The position numbers and the translations under genes were made by a program. Shown piece by piece: positions 1 through 7,331 of a stretch of DNA of 50,052 bases; within the stretch, counting starts at the first letter, position 1, and every line of letters starts with the position of its first letter. Origin of the DNA: Ectopseudomonas mendocina (GTDB lineage: Bacteria; Pseudomonadota; Gammaproteobacteria; Pseudomonadales; Pseudomonadaceae). The notes beneath the pieces are model-generated. The model saw nothing but the letters and a program-made list of their open reading frames with translations. It was not told where the DNA came from and ran no database searches. The stretch lies in NCBI RefSeq assembly GCF_007049795.1, contig NZ_SCFY01000031.1, forward strand, positions 1-50,052, given 5' to 3'.

Positions 1-12
1 AATCCCGGCGAT

Positions 13-58
13 AAGGGCTATCGCGTCCGCTTAAAAATACGCGGACACCATCGCCCTT
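13..58. repeat. imperfect inverted repeat at window edge
   Basis: Two 18-nt arms (13-30 and 41-58) pair at 15 of 18 positions around a 10-nt A/T-rich loop. The right arm overlaps the stop codon of the reverse transcriptase frame. It could be a terminator for that gene or the end of a mobile element. The sequence left of it is outside the window, so I cannot decide. Confidence 0.45.
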
Positions 59-704
59 AATGCTGGAGTTCGGAAGGTGACTTGGCTGGACGCTTACTAC
101 GTACGTGGAGTTTTGAGCGTTTCTGTTGACAACCCTTTTTCGCCAGCATGTCCGTTACTGCCCCCACTAATTCCGTGAGCACTGCGTGCTCCAGTGGTGT
201 CATTGCGGAAATCGTAATGTCATCGGCAAAGCGGGTGTACTTGAATCCACGCGCGTGCAGGCGAGCAACCAGAGCAGGTTCGACATCCCAAAACACTAGG
301 TTGGCCAGATATCCACTGGTACTCGCGCCCTGTGGTACGACACCGTGGCGGGTGGAGAGCGACGCCAGTAACTGAGCAACCTCGCCAGAAAAGCCGAAGA
401 GTCCGGCAAAAATCTGCTGCACATGCTGCACGCCGATGGACGGAAAGAAGTCCTTGATGTCCTGAAGCAGGAGGGTTTTGGCTTTCCCGTGCATCCGGGC
501 ATTGGAGTAGATGCTCCGGCGCGCATTGGGATCTTTGATCCCACCATGGAGGTAGTCAGGGTAGCGAACCCGAGCCAGAAATTTATCGACGATTTTGCGC
601 TGGATCGCCTTCAGTGGTTCATGAGCATCGTACGTGTCACGCACGCTGCCATCTTTCTTGGTTTGCGGGACATGGCGGTACAGATTGGAGCTACGTTTTG
701 CCAA
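57..704 (-). CDS. retron-type reverse transcriptase, probably truncated
   Basis: RNA-directed DNA polymerase of the retron/bacterial RT type. Visible RT motifs in order: QDIKDFFPSI (catalytic Asp of the palm, about residue 82), VVPQGASTSGYLANL (motif 4) and the catalytic FADD box in YTRFADDITIS (about residue 160). Retron-class RTs are usually 300 residues or more; this frame is 215 and ends about 45 residues after FADD, without the VTG motif or thumb domain. Position 704 is a TTG with no clear ribosome binding site. The same frame stays open upstream to about 790 and encodes plausible RT N-terminal helices (LLQSLAKRSSNLYRHV), so 704 is unlikely to be the true start. It sits about 300 bp inside a probable island boundary. 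A defence role is possible for the family, but this copy looks like a remnant. Confidence 0.75.
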   Translation of the reverse strand: MAKRSSNLYRHVPQTKKDGSVRDTYDAHEPLKAIQRKIVDKFLARVRYPDYLHGGIKDPNARRSIYSNARMHGKAKTLLLQDIKDFFPSIGVQHVQQIFAGLFGFSGEVAQLLASLSTRHGVVPQGASTSGYLANLVFWDVEPALVARLHARGFKYTRFADDITISAMTPLEHAVLTELVGAVTDMLAKKGCQQKRSKLHVRSKRPAKSPSELQH

Positions 705-997
705 GCTCTGAAGCAGCTCGACAGGCTCCCCAAGGAGGGCGTAGGTGAATCGGGGGGAAGACCCAGGTGATAGCCGGCGCCTATGCCGCGACCATCATGA
801 TCGAACACCTTGAGGCCCTCCTTGAGAATGGGGTAGACGCCTTCCCTAGGGATCAACTGATGCTTATTTGCCCCGCGTATTTTGGGGGCAAAACTGGGGG
901 CAAAATCCAGGCCGCTGCAAACCGTCCAAAACCGGCAGGTACCGGATTCACTGGGCTGTAGCGCTGCGTGGAGCGGCGTGGACGTGCAGTAGGCAGC
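705..997. other. island-edge DNA without a convincing gene
   Basis: The first part (to about 790, minus strand) is the in-frame N-terminal extension of the reverse transcriptase. The rest carries G-rich repeated tracts around 880-905 but no frame with recognisable protein features. A 10-bp inverted repeat (731-740 with 815-824) lies here. I see no integrase; if this is the distal end of a tRNA-integrated island, the integrase would normally lie at the other end, outside the window. Confidence 0.4.
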
Positions 998-1021
998 GTT
1001 CAAATCCCTATCTTCCCGCCA
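998..1021 (+). other. tRNA 3'-end fragment, probable att site
   Basis: This 24-nt stretch reads as the T-loop (GTTCAAATC), 3' T-stem, 3' acceptor strand, discriminator G and CCA of a tRNA. The G73 discriminator fits tRNA-Ser. Bases upstream do not complete the T-stem or any cloverleaf, so it is a fragment, not a gene. This is what integrases leave when they insert into the 3' end of a tRNA. The terminator just beyond suggests this is the copy next to the original flank, with the element to its left. Confidence 0.65.
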
Positions 1022-1035
1022 TATCCAAGCCAAAG

Positions 1036-1068
1036 CCCCTGAAGCTCCCAGAGCTTCGGGGGGTTTTT
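1036..1068 (+). terminator. rho-independent terminator after tRNA-like fragment
   Basis: An 11-bp stem (CCCC plus GAAGCTC with one bulged T) closes on loop CCA and is followed by a run of five T at 1064-1068. It probably terminated the tRNA whose 3' end is at 998-1021 before integration. Confidence 0.75.
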
Positions 1069-1124
1069 GCTTTCTGCGGCATGCAAGGTGTCGAAGAAGT
1101 GTCGAAAGCGGCTGGGGACTGCAG

Positions 1125-1391
1125 CTAGCTCTGAACCGGTGGCCACATCCTGGCGACGTGCACCAGGGCAAGAATCCAGACCGCATCATGCTCAGCCTTT
1201 TCGTGGGGGATCAGCTCGCGAGTACCTACTACCGTTCCCAGCCTGCCCTTATCTGGAAAGTCAGCCAGACTGGCGGCAGCAGCACTGAATAGCTCGTCCA
1301 TATGTACGGCAGCACGAGGGTTTTCAGTGGCGATGTATTCCCAGATATCCAGACGGTCCTGCAGGGCCTCAGGTGTCCAAATAACCTGCAT
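1125..1391 (-). CDS. RelE/ParE-family toxin, possible internal deletion
   Basis: Type II toxin of the RelE/ParE superfamily, 88 residues. The N-terminus MQVIWTPEALQDRLDIWEYI, the following helical hairpin with the DFPDKGR turn, and the C-terminal strand AVWILALVHVARMWP are typical. Between RELIPHE and the C-terminal strand, family members usually carry about nine more residues forming a conserved strand (of the SYRLVYEI kind) with an Arg important for activity. Here the sequence runs straight from HE to KAEHDAVW, so an in-frame deletion may have inactivated it. The ATG overlaps the antitoxin stop as ATGA, as expected for a coupled pair. The missing strand is inferred from family knowledge. 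Confidence 0.85.
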   Translation of the reverse strand: MQVIWTPEALQDRLDIWEYIATENPRAAVHMDELFSAAAASLADFPDKGRLGTVVGTRELIPHEKAEHDAVWILALVHVARMWPPVQS

Positions 1392-1666
1392 CAGTGGCCT
1401 AGAGCCTTAGCGCGGCGAGCAGCGAATTCAGCTTCTACATCATCATTGGAGCGGCCACGACCAGCGTCTACCGATGCCCTGGCGGCAGCGAGCTTGCGTT
1501 GCACGAACTCATCATGCTCTTTGGCCTGTTGCTGCTGGCGAATGTAGTCGCGCATGAGGTCGCGCATAACCTGGGAGGCCGGCTGGTGTGCGGCTTGAGC
1601 GGCTGCCATGAAGTCTTCGCGCAGTTCAGACTCAAGCTTCAGGTTGAAAACGGCTTCTTTGGCCAT
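1391..1666 (-). CDS. ribbon-helix-helix antitoxin
   Basis: Antitoxin partner of the toxin at 1125-1391, 91 residues. The N-terminal part (KEAVFNLKLESELREDFMAAA, then QVMRDLMRDYI) has the beta strand and two helices of a CopG/Arc-type DNA-binding fold. The charged C-terminal half (QRKLAAARASVDAGRG) would wrap the toxin. I chose ATG at 1666, which has AGGTGA about five bases upstream, over an in-frame GTG at 1675. A perfect palindrome lies 29 bp upstream and is the likely autoregulatory operator. The upstream stop and toxin start share bases, so the two genes are translationally coupled. Confidence 0.85.
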   Translation of the reverse strand: MAKEAVFNLKLESELREDFMAAAQAAHQPASQVMRDLMRDYIRQQQQAKEHDEFVQRKLAAARASVDAGRGRSNDDVEAEFAARRAKALGH

Positions 1667-1694
1667 GGTCGTCACCTATCGATCGATTCGTAAC

Positions 1695-1714
1695 TACAAC
1701 GTATATACGTTGTA
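1695..1714. promoter_or_regulatory. perfect 20-bp palindrome, toxin-antitoxin operator
   Basis: TACAACGTATATACGTTGTA is a perfect 20-bp palindrome just upstream of the antitoxin start. Ribbon-helix-helix antitoxins typically repress their own operon by binding such sites, and the A/T-rich centre may overlap a -10 element. Confidence 0.7.
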
Positions 1715-1940
1715 TGCATGCTAAGTAATGCTCGCTGCACTGGAAAGCATGAGTCATCATCTTTGTCTCTAGCTCAGGGCGTTGTGAGTGATAGTTTCAA
1801 GCGTCACGATATTTGCCATCACGCGAATATTCTGGGGAAGTTCGAAGTGCCAGAGCTGCCAGGGGAGCACTCCGCTCTGTGAAACACGCCACGTAATTGA
1901 GGCTTGGCACAACGCCACCGCCTGGACTACTCTCCGGTCA

Positions 1941-1999
1941 CCGGGCTAACGAAGTGATCAACAGGCAGGATGCCGACCCCATACACTTCGTTAGCTCGG
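1941..1999. repeat. inverted repeat, 16-nt arms
   Basis: Arms at 1941-1956 and 1984-1999 match at 15 of 16 positions, with 12 contiguous (GCTAACGAAGTG and its complement), around a 27-nt loop. The function is unknown. It could be the stem of a structured RNA, as a terminator hairpin follows about 45 bp on. Confidence 0.6.
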
Positions 2000-2042
2000 T
2001 GTTCATTGCTTGCGCTGGCCTATGCGAGGCGAGCGGAAATGA

Positions 2043-2067
2043 CAAAGCCCTCCGAAAGAGGGCTTTG
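2043..2067. terminator. strong hairpin, terminator-like
   Basis: CAAAGCCCTC and its exact complement flank a CGAAA loop: a perfect 10-bp stem. A weak T-rich tail (CTGTTTCTG) follows on the plus strand. No plus-strand gene upstream of it is evident, so it may end an unrecognised small transcript. Confidence 0.55.
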
Positions 2068-2212
2068 CTGTTTCTGCAAGACGCTTTGCGCGTCTGCTGC
2101 CTGTTAAAAGCATCCCTGCTGCCTTTCCATTCCCGCCCTAAGCACCGTTGCTGGTTAGCCTAGGCGATATCTGGCGTTTTGCCATGTTGCCCCTGCCAGG
2201 CGGACTCCAGTA

Positions 2213-5200
2213 TCAGTTGCTGCGCTGTAGGTGCGTCCTGTCGGGCTTGGTGGCGATCAGGTGCTCCGGCAGGTCGAGCAGGTCGGTATCGTAGGTCTCC
2301 AGTGGCGGTGGACGCCGCTCGAAGCGGGCACCGAGTACCAGCATGCAGGGCGTGAGCAGCAGGGTCAGCACCGTGGCGAAGGCCAGGCCGCCAGCGATGG
2401 CGCTGGATAGCTGCGTCCACCACTGTGTCGAGGGTGCGCCGAAACCGAGGCTTGGGGTGATCAGGTCGACGTTGATGCTGAGCACCATGGGCATCAGGCC
2501 GAGGATGGTGGTCACTGCGGTGAGCAGCACTGGGCGCAGGCGCAGGCTGCCGGTTTCCAGCGCCGCTTCACGCGGCTCCAGGCCCTGGCGACGCAACTGG
2601 TTGTAGGTGTCGATCAGGATGATGTTGTTGTTCACCACGATTCCGGCCAGGGCGATCAGGCCCATGCCGACCATGACGATGCCGAACGACTGACCATTGA
2701 CCAGCAGACCCATCAGTACGCCAGCGGTGGACAGGACGATGGCTGACAGCACCAGCGCTGCCTGGTAGAGGCTGTTGAACTGGGTCACCAGGATAATCGC
2801 CATGAGGAAGATGGCGACGACGAAGGCGGTCATCAGGAAGGTGGCCGCCTCGCGCTGGTCGGCATCCTCGCCGGCGAACGTCACCTTGACCTCGGCCGGT
2901 ACATCGCCGAGCGCTTCGCGCAACGCCTTGAGGCGTTCGTCCAGGCGCGCACCTTCGGCCAGGTCGGCCTGCAGGGTGATGGTGCGGTCACCATCCACGC
3001 GGCGCAGGGTGCCGACCTTGGGCGCAGGCTGCAAGTCGACGAAGTTGCTCAGCGGTACCTGGCCGGCCGGCGTGTTGAGGGTCAGGCGGCCAAGTTGGTC
3101 GAGCGAGCGCCAGTTGCCGGGCAGGCGCACACGGATGTCCACTTCGTCGGTGGCATCTTCGGGGCGGTAGGTCGCCAGTTTCAGGCCGTTGGTGATCATC
3201 TGCACCGCGTTGCCGACGCTGAGTACGTCCGCGCCGAAGCGTGCGGCGGCCTCGCGGTCGACCTTGATCCGCCACTCGATGCCGGGCAGGGCGCGGTCAT
3301 CCTCGATATCGGCGAAGCCGCCGAGGCGCGTCATTTCCCTGCGGATACGCTCGACCCACTGCTCGCCCAGTTCCGGGTCCAGCGAACTGATCTGCAGTTT
3401 CACCGGCTTGCCGTCAGTGGGACCCTGTTCCTGCTTGCGGAACTCCAGGACGACGCCAGGGATACCCGCGGTACGCTGGCTCATTTCGGCGAGGATGTCC
3501 TTGGCCGGGCGGCGCTGGTGCCAGTCGACGAACTGAAATTGCAGGGTGCCGATCACGTCGGCGCCGAGTTGGCCCTGCTGGCCTTCCGGCTGGGCCAGGG
3601 AGCGCGCATACAGCGCCTTGACCTCACGCATGCCGATCACCTGCTTTTCCACCTGCTGGAGCAGGGCGTCCTTCTCCTGCACAGATAGATCGCCGCGAGC
3701 GCGCAGCCAGATCTGCGCACTTTCCGGCTCGACGTCGGGGAAGAATTCCACGCCGTGGTTGTAGCGGCCGTAACCGACGTAGATCAGGGCGATCAGCGCC
3801 AGCATGCCGAGCAGGGTCAGGCCGGGGCGCTTGAGCAGCGTCGCCAGCAGATTGCGGTAGGCGTTGCCGGCGCGATTGGTGCTGGGGGCTTGCGGGCGTG
3901 CCTGGCCGCCAGTGACGGCGCCGAGCACCGGCAGAAACACCAGGGCCATGGCCAGCGATGCCAGCAGACAGAGAATCACTGTCGCTGGAAGGTACTTCAT
4001 GAACTGGCCGACCACGCCGGGCCAGAACAGCAGCGGCAGGAACACCACCAGGGTGGTGGCGGTGGAGGCGATCACCGGCCAGGCCATCCGTGTCGCGGCA
4101 TTGGCCCAGGCCTGGCGAGGCGTCTGGCCCTGTTGCAGGTAGCGGTCGGCGAGTTCGGAGACGACGATGGCGCCGTCGACCAGCATGCCGGCCACCAAGA
4201 TCAGGCTGAACAGCACGACGATATTGAGGGTGAAGCCGAGCATCCAGATCAGCAGGATACCGCTGAGGAAGGCACCGGGAATGGTCAGGCCGACCAGCAG
4301 CGCCGACCGCATGCCCATGCTCGCCACCACCAGGATCAGTACCAGGACGATAGCGGTGAGCACGTTGTTGAGCAGGTCGCCGAGCATGTTCTGCACTTCC
4401 TGCGACTGATCCATGATGTAGCTGACTTCCACGCCCGGCGGCAGCAGGGGCTTGGCTTGCTCCATCAGTGCCTTGACCTGATCGATGGTCTCGATGATGT
4501 TGGCGCCGCTGCGCTTGGCCACTTCCAGCACGATAGCCGGCTGGCCGTTGATGCGGGCGAAGCCGGTCGGGTCCTTGAAGGTGCGGCGGATGGTGGCGAC
4601 GTCGGCGAAGGTGACCACGCTGTCGCCGACCACCTTGATCGGCATGCGCATCACGTCTTCGAGGTCTTCGATGACGCCAGGCACTTTCATGCTCATGCGG
4701 CCAGCGCCGGTGTCCAGGCTGCCGGCAGCGACAAGGCGGTTGTTGCGGCTGACCAAGTTGAACAGCTCGTTGTAGTCGATGCCGTAGCTATCGAGCACTT
4801 GCGGGTCGACGACGATTTCCAGCAGGTCTTCACGGTCGCCGCCAATGGTCACCGAGAGCACCTCGGCGATGCCTTCCACGTTCTCCTTCAGACGCCGGGC
4901 GATATACACCAGCTCGGTTTCGGCGATGGGACCGGACAGGCCCACCGACAGTACCGGGAACAGCGCTACATTGACTTCGGTAACGGTCGGCTCGTCGGCC
5001 TCTTCAGGCAGCTTACTGCGCGCGGTATCGACCTTCTCGCGCACGTCGGCCAGCGCTACCTTGGCATCGAAGCCAGCGTCGAACTCCAGCGTTACCGAGG
5101 CGTGGCCTTCGCTGGAGACCGAGCGCATTTCCTTGACGCCCTCGAGGCTGCGCAGCTCCTGCTCCAACGGGCGTACCAACAGGCGCTCGCCGTCTTCCGG

Positions 5201-5368
5201 GCTGATGCCTTCGAGGGTCACCGACACGTAGATGATGGGGATGACCACGTCCGGGTTGGATTCCTTGGGCATGGCGATGTAGGCCACCAGCCCGCCGCAG
5301 AGCAGGAACAGCAGGATCAGGATGGTGGTGCGACTACGGTCGAGTGCGGCGGCGATCAGTGCGAGCAT
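2213..5368 (-). CDS. RND efflux transporter permease
   Basis: Inner-membrane proton-driven drug/metabolite exporter of the AcrB-like RND superfamily, 1051 residues, the usual length. It has a first membrane helix at residues 15-35, a large periplasmic loop, a block of helices around 330-490, a second porter loop and C-terminal helices. Helix 4 reads GMLVDGAIVV, with one acidic residue where AcrB has a pair. Helix 10 reads VVNNNIILID, with Asn where AcrB has its relay Lys. The start is ATG at 5368, one base after the adaptor stop (TGAGATG); the upstream in-frame TTG is not needed. It is last in a TetR-adaptor-permease operon with no outer-membrane gene, so it probably borrows a TolC/OprM-type channel encoded elsewhere. 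The substrate cannot be read from sequence. Confidence 0.93.
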   Translation of the reverse strand: MLALIAAALDRSRTTILILLFLLCGGLVAYIAMPKESNPDVVIPIIYVSVTLEGISPEDGERLLVRPLEQELRSLEGVKEMRSVSSEGHASVTLEFDAGFDAKVALADVREKVDTARSKLPEEADEPTVTEVNVALFPVLSVGLSGPIAETELVYIARRLKENVEGIAEVLSVTIGGDREDLLEIVVDPQVLDSYGIDYNELFNLVSRNNRLVAAGSLDTGAGRMSMKVPGVIEDLEDVMRMPIKVVGDSVVTFADVATIRRTFKDPTGFARINGQPAIVLEVAKRSGANIIETIDQVKALMEQAKPLLPPGVEVSYIMDQSQEVQNMLGDLLNNVLTAIVLVLILVVASMGMRSALLVGLTIPGAFLSGILLIWMLGFTLNIVVLFSLILVAGMLVDGAIVVSELADRYLQQGQTPRQAWANAATRMAWPVIASTATTLVVFLPLLFWPGVVGQFMKYLPATVILCLLASLAMALVFLPVLGAVTGGQARPQAPSTNRAGNAYRNLLATLLKRPGLTLLGMLALIALIYVGYGRYNHGVEFFPDVEPESAQIWLRARGDLSVQEKDALLQQVEKQVIGMREVKALYARSLAQPEGQQGQLGADVIGTLQFQFVDWHQRRPAKDILAEMSQRTAGIPGVVLEFRKQEQGPTDGKPVKLQISSLDPELGEQWVERIRREMTRLGGFADIEDDRALPGIEWRIKVDREAAARFGADVLSVGNAVQMITNGLKLATYRPEDATDEVDIRVRLPGNWRSLDQLGRLTLNTPAGQVPLSNFVDLQPAPKVGTLRRVDGDRTITLQADLAEGARLDERLKALREALGDVPAEVKVTFAGEDADQREAATFLMTAFVVAIFLMAIILVTQFNSLYQAALVLSAIVLSTAGVLMGLLVNGQSFGIVMVGMGLIALAGIVVNNNIILIDTYNQLRRQGLEPREAALETGSLRLRPVLLTAVTTILGLMPMVLSINVDLITPSLGFGAPSTQWWTQLSSAIAGGLAFATVLTLLLTPCMLVLGARFERRPPPLETYDTDLLDLPEHLIATKPDRTHLQRSN

Positions 5369-5369
5369 C

Positions 5370-6452
5370 TCAACTGCCCTCGGCCGCAAGTTGTGTGCGT
5401 ACCTGCTGGCCGGGTTGGACGAAGCCCTGGCCGAGGGTGATCAGTGCAACCTTTGGCGGCAGGCCGCTGACCCAGGCGCCCTGGTTGTCGACGCTGATCA
5501 GTTGCACTGGCGTGAACTCGACGCGCTGCGCATCGTTGACCCACTTGACGCCGTGGCGGCCGCTTTCATCCAGGCTGAGCAGGGCAGGGGACAGGCGATG
5601 AGCCATGGCCTCGCCAGTCTGGATGTGCAGGGTGGCGCTGGCACCGGCCAGGCGCAGGCCTTCCGGGTTGTCCACCTTGACCTCGATGCGGAAGCTGCGT
5701 GAGCCCGGGTCGGCAGCCGCGGCGATAAAGTGCAGCTCACCTTGCAGCGTACGGCCATCAAGAAGTTCAACCTTTACCGGCTGGCCCAGTTCGAGCTGGG
5801 TGACCTGCTGCTGGGCAATCTGTGCGCTGACCTTGAGGCGGTCGATATCTACCAGGGTCAGCAGGCTCTGCCCGGGCTGGACGAAATCGCCCAGTTCGAC
5901 CATGCGCTGGTCATAGATGCCGGCAAACGGCGCCCTGATCTTGGTGTTGCGCTGCTGCAGGCGGGCGCTGTCGAGTTCGGCGCGGGCCTTGGCCAGCTCG
6001 CTTTCCAGGCGCATCAACTCGTTGGCCGACACCAGGCTGCGTTCGCGCAGGCGCTTGGCGGCGGTGACGTCGCTCTGACGTTGGCGCACATCGGCCTCGC
6101 TGCGCGCGACCTGGGCCGGACGGTCGTCTGGTGAAATGCTCAATAGCAATTGATCGGCAGCGACGCGGTTGCCTTTGTCCTGATCAAGGTTCTGCACGCT
6201 GCCGCTGACCTGGGCGCGCAGTTCTACCCGGCGCCAGGCCTCGATCTGTCCCTGCACCACATGCTGGCGTTGCATGGGTTGGGCTTCCAGCCACTGAATT
6301 TCGACGCGCGCCAGATCGTTGGTGATAGCGGGTTGGTCGGGCTCGACATCGTCACGAGCGACGAAACGATCGCCGCTGAACAGCCAGGCCAACAGCAGGA
6401 CTGCAATGACGACGGCAATGATCCAGGGACGCTTGCTGAGTTGGGCGAACAT
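5370..6452 (-). CDS. RND periplasmic adaptor (membrane fusion protein)
   Basis: Membrane fusion protein linking the RND permease to an outer-membrane channel, 360 residues. An N-terminal membrane anchor (IIAVVIAVLLLAWLF, residues 10-25) precedes a beta-barrel/lipoyl half (VELRAQVSGSV), an alpha-helical hairpin (DVRQRQSDVTAAKRLRERSLVSANELMRLE, Ala/Arg/Glu-rich coiled coil) and the returning lipoyl half (KIRAPFAGIYDQRMVELGDFV). The C-terminal domain is membrane-proximal. It lies six bases after the TetR gene and one base before the permease, so the three are surely cotranscribed. There is no lipobox Cys; the protein appears anchored by an uncleaved helix. Confidence 0.93.
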   Translation of the reverse strand: MFAQLSKRPWIIAVVIAVLLLAWLFSGDRFVARDDVEPDQPAITNDLARVEIQWLEAQPMQRQHVVQGQIEAWRRVELRAQVSGSVQNLDQDKGNRVAADQLLLSISPDDRPAQVARSEADVRQRQSDVTAAKRLRERSLVSANELMRLESELAKARAELDSARLQQRNTKIRAPFAGIYDQRMVELGDFVQPGQSLLTLVDIDRLKVSAQIAQQQVTQLELGQPVKVELLDGRTLQGELHFIAAAADPGSRSFRIEVKVDNPEGLRLAGASATLHIQTGEAMAHRLSPALLSLDESGRHGVKWVNDAQRVEFTPVQLISVDNQGAWVSGLPPKVALITLGQGFVQPGQQVRTQLAAEGS

Positions 6453-6458
6453 GTGGGT

Positions 6459-7112
6459 TTACTCGCTGAGGGCAGGCGCTGTGTGCAGCGCGGCGGCCTG
6501 GCCTTGCAGGCCGGCAATGATGAAGTCGGTAACGCGATCGAAATACGCGTCCAGTTCGATGTATTCGGCCCAGTGCGCGAAACCACCGGAGGCGATGCGC
6601 GCCATGACGCCATTGACGCAGGCCTCCACGCCCCATAGCAGATGCTGGCAATGTGCGGGGGAGAGTTGCAGGCCGAAGCTGTTCTGCAGCAGACCGCTGA
6701 ACAGCGTCATGTACTGGTGTTCAAGTTCGATGAACTGGTCGCGGTAGAGCGCTTCCAGGCGTTCCTGAAAAGCTGGGCGGTCGCACAGCAGGCAAAGCTG
6801 CGCTTGCAGCGGATCGGCGTGGAGCAATTCGAAGGCGCGGCGAATCACCAGGCGCATGGCTTTGTCCGCGGGCGCAGTGCGGGAAATTTCCTGTATCTCG
6901 GCCAGGTGCTGGCGCGAGCAATCCAGCACCAGGCGCGCATAGAGCGCTTCCTTGCTGGAAAAGTGCTTGTACACCGTGCCCTTGCCAATGCCGGCGTGGC
7001 GGGCCACCTCGGCGATAGTGACGCGATCCCAGGATTGTTCCTGAAATAGCTGGCGAGCGGATTCCAACAGGGCGTTTTCCCGCTGCTGGAAGAGCTGATC
7101 CTGATAGCGCAT
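6459..7112 (-). CDS. TetR/AcrR-family regulator of the efflux operon
   Basis: Transcription factor of 217 residues. The N-terminal helix-turn-helix (residues 12-57) is a textbook TetR domain: ALLESARQLF, TIAEVARHAGIGKGTVYKHF, then SSKEALYARLV. The rest is an all-helical ligand-binding and dimer domain with two Cys at CLLCDRP. It is the first gene of the operon rather than divergent from it, so repressor and pump share a promoter. A 37-bp imperfect palindrome just upstream of its ATG is the likely operator, which predicts autorepression relieved by a pump substrate. The inducer is unknown. Confidence 0.92.
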   Translation of the reverse strand: MRYQDQLFQQRENALLESARQLFQEQSWDRVTIAEVARHAGIGKGTVYKHFSSKEALYARLVLDCSRQHLAEIQEISRTAPADKAMRLVIRRAFELLHADPLQAQLCLLCDRPAFQERLEALYRDQFIELEHQYMTLFSGLLQNSFGLQLSPAHCQHLLWGVEACVNGVMARIASGGFAHWAEYIELDAYFDRVTDFIIAGLQGQAAALHTAPALSE

Positions 7113-7126
7113 GACGGTTCCGGGTT

Positions 7127-7163
7127 TCGTGACCGGCGGTCATGCTATGACTGTTGGTCACGA
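7127..7163. promoter_or_regulatory. palindromic operator for the TetR regulator
   Basis: Two 17-nt arms (7127-7143 and 7147-7163) with a 3-nt centre match at 14 of 17 positions, with outer parts TCGTGACC and GGTCACGA. It begins 14 bp upstream of the TetR start codon, where a TetR repressor would block transcription of its own operon. Confidence 0.65.
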
Positions 7164-7232
7164 TGCGGCAATACGGGAGTTGTAACAAGGCAATTGGGGG
7201 GTAGCCGTTCACTGCCTCATTCACCGCAAGGC

Positions 7233-7275
7233 GGGGCTCCTACAGGAATACGTGTAGGAGCCCCCCCCCCGGGGC
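7233..7275. repeat. REP-like hairpin with a C10 homopolymer
   Basis: GGGGCTCCTACA pairs perfectly with TGTAGGAGCCCC (7233-7244/7253-7264) around an 8-nt loop. This is the GTAGGAG-type repetitive extragenic palindrome common in Pseudomonas. The right arm runs into ten C followed by GGGG, a tract likely to vary in length. It lies between the convergent-spaced TetR and metR genes, so no coding effect is expected. Confidence 0.6.
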
Positions 7276-7331
7276 GAGGCTTCTAACCCGTCCTACGACA
7301 TTCGCTCGATCCTTGTCCCATCAAGCGACGC

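Larger units (their letters stand above)
1715..2212. other. 498-bp gene-free stretch with two hairpins
   Basis: No frame here has recognisable protein features or a good start. It contains a 16-bp inverted repeat (1941-1956/1984-1999) and a terminator-like hairpin (2043-2067), listed separately. A small RNA or the remnant of a mobile element is possible. Confidence 0.4.

Noticed and set aside
731..824. 10-bp inverted repeat upstream of the reverse transcriptase as retron a1/a2 (msr/msd)
   Set aside because: One arm lies in the apparent N-terminal coding extension of the RT, and the enclosed 74 nt are too short and lack a clear msd hairpin.
611..1189. Minus-strand frame across the tRNA fragment and terminator
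   Set aside because: It overlaps the reverse transcriptase frame and noncoding landmarks and has no protein family features.
1941..1999. Integron attC site
   Set aside because: The ends resemble the CTAAC/GTTAG core, but the outer boxes do not fit RYYYAAC and GTTRRRY, the arms pair through where attC keeps an unpaired spacer, and no cassette or integrase is near.
1897..2163. Small plus-strand coding frame
   Set aside because: It has no ribosome binding site, and it includes both hairpin elements and the inverted repeat.
3755..5440. Long plus-strand open frame opposite the RND permease
   Set aside because: The minus strand encodes a full RND protein with all expected domains. The plus-strand frame is His/Gln/Asp-rich low-complexity sequence produced by antisense GC-rich codons.
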